Shown here: positions 17,193 through 25,836 of the stretch, piece after piece | Layout: each line of letters starts with the position of its first letter | Position numbering within the stretch: position 1 is the stretch's first letter | Assembly: GCA_902825215.1 (NCBI GenBank) | Contig: LR782234.1 | Coordinates: 2,170,001-2,234,000, forward strand | DNA from: Pseudomonas fluorescens | Lineage (GTDB): Bacteria; Pseudomonadota; Gammaproteobacteria; Pseudomonadales; Pseudomonadaceae | DNA length: 64,000 nucleotides | Direction: 5' to 3' | The notes under the pieces: model-generated | Database searches by the model: none | What the model saw: only the letters and a program-made list of their open reading frames with translations | Told to the model about the DNA's origin: nothing | Program-made: the position numbers and the translations under genes

Positions 17193-18417
17193 CAAGCCGA
17201 TGACGGCCGTGCCCGAACTGCCACTGCGGGTTCTGGTGCTCGAAGATCATCCGTTCCAGCGTTCCGTCGCGGTCAACATGCTGCGCGGGCTAGGCTGCCG
17301 CGAGGTTTTCGAGGCGAGTGACGGCACTCAGGCGCTGACGGTGCTCGACACGGTCGGCACCGTCGATGTCGCCCTGTGCGACTTGCAGATGGAGGGCATG
17401 GACGGTCTGGAGTTTCTGCAACGGGTCGGCGCTTCGGGGCAGGTCAGATCGGTGATCATCAGCAGCTCCTTGTCGGTGGATCTGCGCAGGGCGGTGCAGC
17501 AGATGGTAGCGCTGCTCGGCCTGGATCTGCTCGGCGATGTGGGTAAACCGCTGCATCAGGACGTTCTTGCGGACCTGTTACACAAGTCCCTCGACCGGCC
17601 TGCCGCGCTTGTGCCCGTTGCGGCTGCACCGGCGCTGGCCAGCGAGTCCGCGGTGCGCCAGGCACTGGCCAGTCAGCAGTTGCACGCCTGGTATCAGCCC
17701 AAGTTCAACCTGCGCAGTGGTGAGATCTGTGGCGTTGAAGTGTTGTGTCGCTGGTTGCACCCGACACGCGGAATCCTGTCTCCGGCGCTGTTCATGCCGG
17801 TGCTTGAGCGCTGCGGCCTGCTCGACGAGTTGCTGTTCGCCCAGGTTGAACAGGCCTTGGCTGTGCAGCGCAGGGCTCGTGAGCAAGGCTTCGTGTTGAA
17901 CATGGCGTTCAATCTGCAGGCGGTGCAACTGGCCAATGCCGAGCTGACTTGCAGCCTCAAAACCCTGCTGGCCGGGCAGGGTGCCTGCGGCGCGGGAGTC
18001 ACGTTCGAACTGACCGAAAGCGGTTTGCTCGAAGCCCCGGCCACCAGTCTCGAAAGCCTGGTGCGCCTGCGCATGATGGGCTGCCGGTTATCGATCGATG
18101 ACTTCGGTGCCGGGTTTTCCTCCTTGCAGCGTTTGTGTCAGTTGCCCTTCAACGAGATCAAGCTCGATGCTGATTTCGTCCGCAACCTTGCCCACGAACC
18201 GCGGTGCCGGGCCGCCATCAGCAGCACTCTGGCGCTGGGCGAGACCCTGGGCATGAGCGTGGTCATCGAGGGCATCGAAACCGATGCCCAACGTCGCGAA
18301 CTGTTGACCCTGGGCTGCACGCAGGGCCAAGGCTACTGGTACGCGCGGCCGATGGCTGGAGCCGATTTGCTGGTGTGGCTGCAACAGCGCCGGGCCCGGC
18401 CAGCCTCGGATGAATGA
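17182..18417 (+). CDS. Response regulator with EAL domain (RocR-like), second copy
   Basis: Receiver-EAL phosphodiesterase of c-di-GMP, closest in look to P. aeruginosa RocR. It has 411 residues from ATG 17182 (GAGG 9 nt upstream). An ATG at 17152, also with GGAG, would add 10 residues and a longer overlap. The receiver is canonical (VLVLEDHPFQ, phospho-Asp in ALCDLQMEGMDG). In the EAL domain the signature is EVL (Glu near 186), as in RocR. Also present: AFNLQAV, FELTESGLLEAP, IDDFGAGFSSL, IKLD, VIEGIET and QGYWYARP, so it looks active. It overlaps the pseudo-receiver gene. Confidence 0.88.
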   Translation: MFTDKPMTAVPELPLRVLVLEDHPFQRSVAVNMLRGLGCREVFEASDGTQALTVLDTVGTVDVALCDLQMEGMDGLEFLQRVGASGQVRSVIISSSLSVDLRRAVQQMVALLGLDLLGDVGKPLHQDVLADLLHKSLDRPAALVPVAAAPALASESAVRQALASQQLHAWYQPKFNLRSGEICGVEVLCRWLHPTRGILSPALFMPVLERCGLLDELLFAQVEQALAVQRRAREQGFVLNMAFNLQAVQLANAELTCSLKTLLAGQGACGAGVTFELTESGLLEAPATSLESLVRLRMMGCRLSIDDFGAGFSSLQRLCQLPFNEIKLDADFVRNLAHEPRCRAAISSTLALGETLGMSVVIEGIETDAQRRELLTLGCTQGQGYWYARPMAGADLLVWLQQRRARPASDE

Positions 18418-18426
18418 CCTGTTTTT

Positions 18427-18470
18427 TAGGAAAAGTCCTACAGAGCCCTTCACGGGGCATTGCGTAGTCT
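18427..18470 (+). promoter_or_regulatory. TCCTAC dyad and putative -10 before the second pseudo-receiver gene
   Basis: TAGGAAAAGTCCTA (18427-18440) is a 5 bp dyad extending into TCCTACAG. TAGTCT (18465-18470) lies 23 nt after TCCTAC. It starts only 10 nt after the EAL regulator stop. Confidence 0.55.
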
Positions 18471-18501
18471 TGCCCCACCCAGAAACCCTCACAGCGGGAA
18501 A

Positions 18502-18948
18502 ATGACCATGATCAACAAAGCCCTGCGAATCCTGATCGCCGATGCACAACATTTTCACCGGATGAAAATCGAGCGCCTGTTCAACCGTCTCGATTATTAC
18601 CGCGTGGCCCCGGCGCAAAGCCTCGCCGAGCTGTTGACGCTGGTCGATTACGGCTGCGAGCCGTTCGATGCGGTGGTCATCAATGCCGATCTGGCGGCCG
18701 GTTCGCTCGACCTGCTGGGGTTTTTCCTCGATAACCCGCAGGTGCGTCAGGCACTGATCTACAACGAGCGGACGGCACCCTTGCAATCGGTTGCCGGTTT
18801 CGCTCAGGACAATGTGCAGATAAGTCCTCTGGCGCTGCCGGGCCTGCCGGCAATCAGCCAGATGATGACGCTGGTCGATGCGCCTGCCCGTCGCCGCGGG
18901 GCGGATCCTGCCCCCTTCGCGGCTTTGCGCAGCGCCGCTCATGCATGA
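18502..18948 (+). CDS. Stand-alone pseudo-receiver protein, second copy
   Basis: A 148-residue paralogue of the 16770 product. It begins LRILIADAQHFHRMKIERLF. The beta-3 end reads AVVINADLAAG, with Asn at the phospho-acceptor position, and the preceding YGCEPFD matches CEPF of the first copy. The C-terminal ~25 residues are Arg/Ala-rich and divergent. Either ATG 18502 or ATG 18508 may be used; GGGA at 18496-18499 suits the second slightly better. A single gene under its own box. Presumed unphosphorylated adaptor or decoy in the relay, function unknown. Confidence 0.72.
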   Translation: MTMINKALRILIADAQHFHRMKIERLFNRLDYYRVAPAQSLAELLTLVDYGCEPFDAVVINADLAAGSLDLLGFFLDNPQVRQALIYNERTAPLQSVAGFAQDNVQISPLALPGLPAISQMMTLVDAPARRRGADPAPFAALRSAAHA

Positions 18949-18965
18949 AAATTCAAAACGCACAA

Positions 18966-18981
18966 CTGTCAGACCTGACAG
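18966..18981 (+). promoter_or_regulatory. Inverted repeat upstream of the second LuxR-type regulator
   Basis: CTGTCAG-AC-CTGACAG, a perfect 7 bp dyad about 100 nt before the start codon. It does not match the TCCTAC family, so the second regulator operon may answer to a different protein. It could instead be a hairpin ending the pseudo-receiver transcript, but it has no T-tract. Confidence 0.4.
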
Positions 18982-19083
18982 GTGATTTGCCCGTCGTTCC
19001 GTGCAACAGTCGCTGCGCAGCCACTGGGTCCGGATCGGTCCATAGCGGTGGGCTGTTCGTCAGACTTTGCAGTGGGAGTGGCA

Positions 19084-19719
19084 ATGAAGCCCATGAAGTC
19101 AGCGCTGATCGTTGACGATCATCCGGTGGTGCGCGCCGCCATCCGGATCGTGTTGCAAGCGGAAGGGTTCAAACAGATTTTCGAGGCCTCTCAGGGCAAC
19201 GAGGTACTCGCCCTCGTTCGTGAACATCAGCCACACCTGGTGATCCTCGATATCAACCTGCCAGCGCTCGGCGGGCTCGAAGTACTGGCGCGGATCAAGG
19301 CCAATGATCTGGAGTGCCGGGTGCTGGTGTTCAGCACCCATGATCCGTTGTTCTACCAGGAACGCTGCCTGCGCGCCGGGGCGATGGGCTATGTCACCAA
19401 GACCAACCAACTGGAGCATCTGCACAAAGCGGTTCAAGCATTGATGTCCGGCTACACCTATTTCGCCGCGCTGCCGGATAACGCCAGCGTGCTGAGCGGA
19501 GTGCAAGCCACGGAACAGCAACTTATCAATCAGCTCTCCAATCGTGAGCTGGAAATTCTGGGCAAGCTGGCACAGGGCAAGACCAACAAGTCGATCGCCG
19601 AGGACATGCATTTGAGCCACAAGACCGTCAGCACCTACAAGACCCGTGTGATGACAAAGATCTGCGTCAAATCGACGATGCACTTGTGCGACTTCGCCAA
19701 GCGCAACAACGTCATCTGA
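19084..19719 (+). CDS. LuxR/NarL-family response regulator (BvgA/RocA1-like), second copy
   Basis: DNA-binding response regulator of 211 residues. The receiver has LIVDDHPVVR, phospho-Asp 56 (VILDINLP) and GYVTKTNQ. The LuxR helix-turn-helix at the C-terminus has LSNRELEILGKLAQGKTNKS and HKTVSTYKTRVMTKI. The recognition segment KTVSTYKTR is identical to that of the first copy, so both may bind the same sites. Start ATG 19084 has GGGAG at 19074-19078. The kinase gene starts 9 nt after its stop. It differs from copy 1 in its receiver surface, as expected for separate kinase pairing. Confidence 0.93.
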   Translation: MKPMKSALIVDDHPVVRAAIRIVLQAEGFKQIFEASQGNEVLALVREHQPHLVILDINLPALGGLEVLARIKANDLECRVLVFSTHDPLFYQERCLRAGAMGYVTKTNQLEHLHKAVQALMSGYTYFAALPDNASVLSGVQATEQQLINQLSNRELEILGKLAQGKTNKSIAEDMHLSHKTVSTYKTRVMTKICVKSTMHLCDFAKRNNVI

Positions 19720-19728
19720 GCGACCCTC

Positions 19729-22700
19729 ATGCGCCAGGGAGGCTGGATCGTCGGGCTGTGGCTGAGCCTGACAATGCTGTGCGCGGCGAGTGAGGCGCCG
19801 CAGGTACTGGAGGTGCTGACCCGTACCGGCCTGGAAAACGTCCAGTTGCGCCTCGACGCGCAGGATCGGCAGTGGCTGCGTCAGCATCCGGTGTTGCGCA
19901 TGGGTATTTCCGGGCGCGATTACCCGCCGTTCGAGCTCACGCGCAACCAGCATGAACTCGAAGGGCTGACCGCTGATTACGCGGACCTGCTGGCGCAATT
20001 ACTGGGCATTCGCATCGAGGTTCGCCGGTTTGCCGACCGCGAGGCACTGATGGCCGCGCTCAAGCGCGGCGAACTCGATCTGCTCGGCACCTCCAACAGC
20101 TTTGAAGTTGCCGACCCGGCCTTCGTCCTGTCGCGACCCTACGCCGAAGATCAACCGATGCTGGTGACTCGCCTCGACGAGCCGTCAGCAACCGATCTGG
20201 CCGGCAAGCGCATCGCGATGGTCGAAGACTATCTGCCGCTGGCGACGGTCCAGGCGTTCTATCCGCAAGCCCATGTGCAGCGTTATTCGTCGGCGATGGA
20301 TGCACTCGGCGCAGTGGCGTTCGGCGGGGATGACGTGTATCTGGGCGACTTCATCAGTGCCAATTACCTGATCAACACCAATTATCGCAACGATCTGCAA
20401 TTGGCTGGCCCCTCAGGCCTGGACGCCAATGCGTTCGGTTTCGCCATGCTGCGTAGCGATGCGCGCCTCAAACGCATCGTCGACCAAGCGCTGGCGGCCA
20501 TTCCCATGGAGCGCCGCCAGCGCATCGAACAGCGCTGGAGTGCCGGCCTGGCCGAGATGGCTGAACAATCGCGGGTGCAACTGAGTGCCAGCGAACAGCA
20601 ATGGCTGGACCAGCACCCGGTGGTGCGCGTCGGCGTCATCGAAGATTTCGCGCCGCTGACGTTTTTCGATGCCGCAGGCCGTCTCAGCGGGTTGTCGGCG
20701 CAATTGCTGAGTCTGATCAGCCAGCGCAGCGGGCTTAATTTTCAAATTGTGCGCGGAACGTCGCTGGATCGTCAGATCGAACAGCTCAAGGCTGGCGAGC
20801 TGGACCTGTTGCCGGTGGTGACGCCCAGCAGCGAGCGCGAAGCCGAGCTGCAATTTACCCGGGCCTATTTGAACAATCCCTTCGTGCTGGTCGCTGCGAG
20901 CAGCACACAGGTGCCGCTGAATCTGGATGACCTGGCGGGCAAACGCCTGGCGATTTATCGCGGTCACCCGTTACGCAGTTATCTGTCGGCCCGCGCCCCG
21001 CAGCTACGGCTGGTCGAAACCGCGAGCCCGGCCGAAGGCATGGCGATGATCGCCAAGGGGCAGGTCGACATCACGGTGAGCTCGTTGGTGGTGGCGCGAT
21101 TCCTGATTGCACGGCACTACCGTGACCGTCTGCGCATCAGCGGTACGGTAGGGGATCAGCCAGCGCGTATTGCGATGGCGACTGCGCCGCAAATGTCGGC
21201 GTTGCATTCGATCCTGAACAAGGCGCTGTTGAGCATCGCTCCGCAACAGATGGACGAACTGGTGGAGCGCTGGAGCCACGATGTGGTCGTCGATGACAGT
21301 TACTGGCTGCGCCATCGTCACGAGATTCTCCTCGGCTTTGCCGCGGCGGCACTCCTGCTGGCGCTGGCGCTGGGCTGGATCGTCTGGCAGCGCCGTCAGT
21401 TGCGCCGCCGCCAGCAATGGCTGCAGCAGCTGCAGGACGCCAAGAACGCCGCCGATGATGCCAATCGCGCCAAGACCACGTTTCTGGCGACCATGAGTCA
21501 TGAAATCCGCACGCCGATGAACGCCTTGATCGGCATGCTCGAGCTGGCCCTGAAACGCGCGGAGGAGGGTGTGACTGACCGTCTGGCGATTCAGGTGGCG
21601 TCCAATGCCGGGCAACAATTGCTGGCGCTGATCGGCGACATTCTCGATATCGCGCGGATCGAGACCGGGCATCTGTCGCTTGCGCCCGAACGCGCCAACC
21701 TGCGTGAGCTGGTGGTTTCGGTCTGTCGCGTCTTCGAAGGGCTGGCGCGGCAGAAGCACTTGCTTTGGCACCTGCAACTTGATGTCGGCAGCAATGTCGA
21801 CGTACTGATCGACCCGACACGCTTCAAACAGGTGCTGTCGAATCTTTTGAGCAACGCCATCAAGTTCACTGAAGAAGGCGAAATCAGCCTGCGTCTGCTG
21901 GTGAGCGCTACCACGGCCGAGCGGTTGGCGGTGCAGGTGCTGATCGACGACAGCGGCGTGGGCATCAGCCCGCAGGATCGCCAACGGTTGTTCAGCCCGT
22001 TCGTGCAGGCGAACAATCATTCGCAAGCAGCGCGCAGTGGGTCCGGGCTGGGCCTGGTGATCAGCCGCAGCCTGTGCGAGATGATGGGTGGCACGCTGCG
22101 ACTGGACAGCGTGGCCGGTGAAGGTACCCAGGTCGAGGTCAGTCTCGAATTGCCGCTGCTGGCGGCGCTTGCTCAAGCCCCGGCCGCTCCCGTAGCGGAT
22201 CTCGACGCTGCATGTTCTCTGGATGTGCTGGTAGTCGATGATCATCCGGTCAACCGTTTGCTGCTGTGCTGGCAGTTGAGCGAGCTGGGCCATCGCACGG
22301 TCGACACCGACAACGCTGACGACGCACTGCAGCGCTGGCGCACACAGGCATTCGACGTGGTGATTACCGATTGCAACATGCCGCGGCGCAACGGCTATCA
22401 ACTGGCCCGGGCGATTCGTGAGGAAGAAATCTCGGCCGAGCGTACAGCGTGTCTGCTGCTGGGCTTCACCGCCAACGCGCAAGCCGAGGAACGCGTGCGC
22501 TGCCTGGCCGCGGGCATGGACGACTGCCTGTTCAAACCGATCCGTTTGCTCGATCTGGCGCAGGCACTGGCCTCAGCCAGCCACTGTGACGTGCCGGCGC
22601 AGCACGTTGCTGCCCCGGCGCTGTTGGAAATTGACTTGAGCGCGCTGGAGCAAATGGCCGGCAATGATCGCGATCTGATCGAACGTCTGCGCGAGGAAGT

Positions 22701-22944
22701 GCTGAACAGCCTGTATCTGGATCGGCAACGTCTGGCGCTATTGCAGCATGACCGCGACCGCGCCGGCTTGCGCGAACTGGCGCATCACATCAAGGGCGGC
22801 GCGCAAATGGTCGGCGCGGCGCGGGTGGTGGCGGCCTGCGTCGATCTGGAACGGGCGTGTGACGATCAAACTGCGCTGTCCAGCGAGGCGATCAACGCGT
22901 TGCGTGAGGCCATGGACGGCCTCGCGCAACGGCTGCAAGCCTGA
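19729..22944 (+). CDS. BvgS/RocS-like unorthodox hybrid sensor kinase without PAS domain
   Basis: Inner-membrane phosphorelay sensor of 1,071 residues. Signal peptide (about 1-22), two periplasmic SBP_bac_3 domains (about 45-270 and 285-515), membrane helix (about 532-555), a short coiled linker, HisKA with His near 591 ([15 protein letters not shown]), HATPase ([29 protein letters not shown]), receiver with Asp near 881 ([13 protein letters not shown]), and HPt with His near 1019 (LAHHIKGGA). Compared with the first kinase, the PAS domain between membrane and HisKA is missing; periplasmic and catalytic parts align throughout. In operon with its LuxR-type regulator. No clear terminator follows. 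Confidence 0.93.
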   Translation: MRQGGWIVGLWLSLTMLCAASEAPQVLEVLTRTGLENVQLRLDAQDRQWLRQHPVLRMGISGRDYPPFELTRNQHELEGLTADYADLLAQLLGIRIEVRRFADREALMAALKRGELDLLGTSNSFEVADPAFVLSRPYAEDQPMLVTRLDEPSATDLAGKRIAMVEDYLPLATVQAFYPQAHVQRYSSAMDALGAVAFGGDDVYLGDFISANYLINTNYRNDLQLAGPSGLDANAFGFAMLRSDARLKRIVDQALAAIPMERRQRIEQRWSAGLAEMAEQSRVQLSASEQQWLDQHPVVRVGVIEDFAPLTFFDAAGRLSGLSAQLLSLISQRSGLNFQIVRGTSLDRQIEQLKAGELDLLPVVTPSSEREAELQFTRAYLNNPFVLVAASSTQVPLNLDDLAGKRLAIYRGHPLRSYLSARAPQLRLVETASPAEGMAMIAKGQVDITVSSLVVARFLIARHYRDRLRISGTVGDQPARIAMATAPQMSALHSILNKALLSIAPQQMDELVERWSHDVVVDDSYWLRHRHEILLGFAAAALLLALALGWIVWQRRQLRRRQQWLQQLQDAKNAADDANRAKTTFLATMSHEIRTPMNALIGMLELALKRAEEGVTDRLAIQVASNAGQQLLALIGDILDIARIETGHLSLAPERANLRELVVSVCRVFEGLARQKHLLWHLQLDVGSNVDVLIDPTRFKQVLSNLLSNAIKFTEEGEISLRLLVSATTAERLAVQVLIDDSGVGISPQDRQRLFSPFVQANNHSQAARSGSGLGLVISRSLCEMMGGTLRLDSVAGEGTQVEVSLELPLLAALAQAPAAPVADLDAACSLDVLVVDDHPVNRLLLCWQLSELGHRTVDTDNADDALQRWRTQAFDVVITDCNMPRRNGYQLARAIREEEISAERTACLLLGFTANAQAEERVRCLAAGMDDCLFKPIRLLDLAQALASASHCDVPAQHVAAPALLEIDLSALEQMAGNDRDLIERLREEVLNSLYLDRQRLALLQHDRDRAGLRELAHHIKGGAQMVGAARVVAACVDLERACDDQTALSSEAINALREAMDGLAQRLQA

Positions 22945-23071
22945 CAGCGGCGCTGCGCTTTCAGGTGAGCCAGCCTGCTGGCGATTGCAGCACCCCGGAT
23001 TCAAGTGGGCGGTGATTGTTCTCCAGGTAGAACGCTGAGGCCGGTTTTTGCCATCTAGTCCGATATTGGTT

Positions 23072-23100
23072 ATGCGTTTAGGATCAATCCAATGCGTTTA
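23072..23100 (+). promoter_or_regulatory. Direct repeat ATGCGTTTA upstream of the pirin gene
   Basis: ATGCGTTTA at 23072-23080 and again at 23092-23100, 20 bp apart, just before the pirin start. Spacing of about two helical turns suits a dimeric regulator bound on one face. No regulator is identified. Confidence 0.3.
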
Positions 23101-23117
23101 TCCAGATTGGAGACCCC

Positions 23118-23984
23118 ATGAAAAACCTTATCGGTATCTACACCAGCCCGCGCGGCCATTGGGTCGGCGACGGGTTTCCGGTGCGTACGCTGTTTTCCTA
23201 CGACAACCTGGGCCAACACATCAGCCCGTTTCTGCTGCTCGATCATGCCGGCCCGGCTGAATTCACGCCGACCACTGAACAGCGCGGCGTGGGTCAGCAT
23301 CCGCATCGCGGTTTCGAGACCGTGACGATCGTTTACGACGGCGAAGTGCAGCACCGCGATTCGACCGGCAGTGGCGGGGTGATCGGCCCCGGCGATGTGC
23401 AGTGGATGACGGCGGCGTCGGGCATTCTGCATGAGGAGTTTCACTCGGAAAACTTCGCCAGAACCGGCGGCAAACTGGAGATGGTCCAGCTCTGGGTCAA
23501 TCTGCCGGCCAAGGACAAGATGGCTGCGCCGGGCTACCAGACGATTCTCGACAGTGATATTCCGCGCATCGCGCTCAAGGACAATGCTGGCAGCCTGCGT
23601 TTGATTGCGGGTGAGTTCGAAGGGCATAAAGGGCCGTCGCGCACGTTTACCCCGATTGATGTCTGGGATTTGCGGCTTAACGCAGGCCGGTTGCTGACGC
23701 TTGATTTGCATGAGGGCCGCAATACCGCGTTGGTGGTGTTGAAGGGCTCGGTGCGGGTCAATGCCGGCGAGTCGGCAAGCGTGGGGCAGTTGGTGCTGTT
23801 CGAGCGCGCGGGGCGGGAGGTGTCGCTTGAGGCGGGTGAGGACGCGGTGGTGTTGTTGCTCAGTGGCGAGCCGATTGATGAGCCGATTGTCGGGCATGGG
23901 CCGTTTGTGATGAATTCCGAGGCGGAGATTCATCAGGCGTTTGCTGATTTTCAGTCGGGGCGGTTTGGGCGAATGCGGGGTTGA
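23118..23984 (+). CDS. Pirin family protein
   Basis: Cytoplasmic bicupin of 288 residues related to pirin and YhhW-type quercetin 2,3-dioxygenases. The N-terminal cupin has the metal-binding segment GQHPHRGFETVTIVYDG and the second half GDVQWMTAASGILHEE. A C-terminal pirin domain follows (about 180-285, VWDLRLNAGRLLTL). ATG 23118 with GGAG a few nt upstream. A single gene; substrate unknown. Family assignment is firm, function is not. Confidence 0.88.
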   Translation: MKNLIGIYTSPRGHWVGDGFPVRTLFSYDNLGQHISPFLLLDHAGPAEFTPTTEQRGVGQHPHRGFETVTIVYDGEVQHRDSTGSGGVIGPGDVQWMTAASGILHEEFHSENFARTGGKLEMVQLWVNLPAKDKMAAPGYQTILDSDIPRIALKDNAGSLRLIAGEFEGHKGPSRTFTPIDVWDLRLNAGRLLTLDLHEGRNTALVVLKGSVRVNAGESASVGQLVLFERAGREVSLEAGEDAVVLLLSGEPIDEPIVGHGPFVMNSEAEIHQAFADFQSGRFGRMRG

Positions 23985-24017
23985 GATGAGTCTTTTTTTT
24001 GGTACATATTGTGGCTG

Positions 24018-24166
24018 CCCCTCACCCCAGCCCTCTCCCCCTGGAGAGGGAGCCGATTTTGGTTGGTTTCGAAACTTGCGTTCGACTCGGTATCGCAGGT
24101 CGGTTTAGCTCTCGCATCCACCTCGGTCAGTCCCTTCTCCCTCCGGGAGAGGGCTAGGGTGAGGGG
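24018..24166. repeat. Dispersed repeat B, copy 2 (alone)
   Basis: The ~149 bp element with CCCCTCACCCCAGCCCTCTC at the left and GAGAGGGCTAGGGTGAGGGG at the right. Here it occurs without repeat A, so B can move or persist independently. It fills most of the 330 bp gap between the pirin and channel genes; the rest shows no feature. Confidence 0.8.
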
Positions 24167-24312
24167 CTTTTGATTTTCAGGCGACTTCAAGCATCACTCA
24201 ACCTCCCGACGTCACCGCTGAACCAGGATCAAAACAACGTCGAAATCATTTGCTCCTACACTGTGCCAATCTGTGCGATCTTTTCGCGATTGGCCTTCGT
24301 CGGAGTTGTTTG

Positions 24313-25755
24313 ATGCTGTCTCTGCTGACCGAACATCCGCTGTTTAGCGCGTTTATCCTGATCCTGCTCGATCTCGGTCTGTGGCGTTTGATCAGTTCCC
24401 GTGGCAGTGAATGGAAGCTGTTGGTGCGGGTGTTGATTTTTGCCTTGTTCAGCGTGTTGCTGTTCAACGAGGGGCTCAATCCAATGGAGCCGGCGCCGTG
24501 GGCCGAGAATGTGCCGTTGCATCTGGCGGCGACGGGGTTGCAGATCGGTTGGTGGCTGTTTGGCGCGCGGACGCTGACGGTGTTGATCGGTGCGGTGATG
24601 ATGCAGCGGGTCGGGCATACCGGGCGGCTGTTGCAGGATTTGCTCGGGGCGGTGATTTTTCTGGTCGCGATCATTGCGGCGCTGGCCTATGTGCTCGATC
24701 TGCCGGTCAAAGGTGTGCTGGCCACCTCTGGCGCGTTGGCGATCATCGTTGGCCTGGCCTTGCAGAGCACGCTCAGCGACGTGTTCTCGGGGATCGTCCT
24801 CAACACCACCAAGCCTTATCAACTGGATGACTGGATTTCCATCGACGGTACCGAGGGTCGGGTAACCGATATCGATTGGCGCGCCACACGTCTGCAAACC
24901 AGCCAGGGCAGCATGGCGGTGATTCCCAACTCGCTGGCGGCCAAGGCCAAGATCATCAACTTCAGCCGGCCGAGCAATATGTTTGGCGTCGCGGTCAGCG
25001 TGCAGGTCAGCCCACATGCGCGGCCCAGTTCGGTCATCGAGGCGCTGGAGCGTGCCATGCAGGGCTGTCGGCAATTGCTCGACACCCCGGCGCCGAGCGT
25101 GGCGCTGAAAAGTTCTGCCAGCGCTGGCGCGGAGTACGAGATCAGCGGTTTTGTTGCGTCGATGGGCGAGAAGCGTGTCGTGCGCAATCAGCTGTTCGAC
25201 CTGGCGTATCGGCATTTGCAGGCGTCCGGGGTCAATCTGCTGTCGAGTAATGAAACCGGCATCGCGCCGCACTTGTCGCGCCCGCGGGCATTGCTCGACA
25301 GTTCGCCGATCTTCTCGACCCTGCGCGAGGAAGAGAAGGACACCTTCAGCCAGAACATGAACCTGCAGACCTTCCGCGCCGGCGAGATCATTCTGGCGGG
25401 CGGGGAGGTCAGCGATCATTTGTTCATTATCGAGTCCGGCGTGGTTTCGGTGACCTTGAAGCGCCACGGCAGCGTGCTCGAGTCGGGGCGCATGGGGCCG
25501 GGCGAGGTGATCGGCGAAGCGGGGATTTTGTCTGACACCGCGCTACCGGCGGACTTCACGGCGAAGACGTTCTGCGCTTTGTATCGCATCGAAAAATCCT
25601 ATCTGAAACCTTGTCTGGATGCCCGTCACGACATCCACGACGCCATGCAGGCCTTGCTCGATTTCCGCTTGCACAAGGCCCAAGCGCTGACCGAGGAGAC
25701 GCCGGTGGTCGCGCCCAAACGCGGCTTTCTGCAATGGCTGCGCAATCGCGCCTGA
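24313..25755 (+). CDS. MscS-type mechanosensitive channel with C-terminal cyclic-nucleotide-binding-like domain
   Basis: Inner-membrane channel of 480 residues. Four hydrophobic segments lie in the first ~165 residues. The pore-lining helix and MscS core follow (GVLATSGALAIIVGLALQST, DDWISIDGTEGRVTDIDWRA, IPNSLAAKAKIINFSRP). A cNMP-binding fold occupies about 345-455 (FRAGEIILAGGEVSDHLFII, GPGEVIGEAGILSD). In that domain the Arg that normally contacts the cyclic phosphate is absent (after GILSD comes TALPADFTA), so the ligand may not be cAMP. Start ATG 24313 with GGAG at 24302-24305. It resembles bacterial CNB-gated MscS proteins. Confidence 0.87.
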   Translation: MLSLLTEHPLFSAFILILLDLGLWRLISSRGSEWKLLVRVLIFALFSVLLFNEGLNPMEPAPWAENVPLHLAATGLQIGWWLFGARTLTVLIGAVMMQRVGHTGRLLQDLLGAVIFLVAIIAALAYVLDLPVKGVLATSGALAIIVGLALQSTLSDVFSGIVLNTTKPYQLDDWISIDGTEGRVTDIDWRATRLQTSQGSMAVIPNSLAAKAKIINFSRPSNMFGVAVSVQVSPHARPSSVIEALERAMQGCRQLLDTPAPSVALKSSASAGAEYEISGFVASMGEKRVVRNQLFDLAYRHLQASGVNLLSSNETGIAPHLSRPRALLDSSPIFSTLREEEKDTFSQNMNLQTFRAGEIILAGGEVSDHLFIIESGVVSVTLKRHGSVLESGRMGPGEVIGEAGILSDTALPADFTAKTFCALYRIEKSYLKPCLDARHDIHDAMQALLDFRLHKAQALTEETPVVAPKRGFLQWLRNRA

Positions 25756-25836
25756 GGTCACCGCTGTTATCGAATGCAACCTGCGCGGCGCTCTCGGGGT
25801 CACTATTGGCATACCCACTGGCCGGAGTTGCAGACG

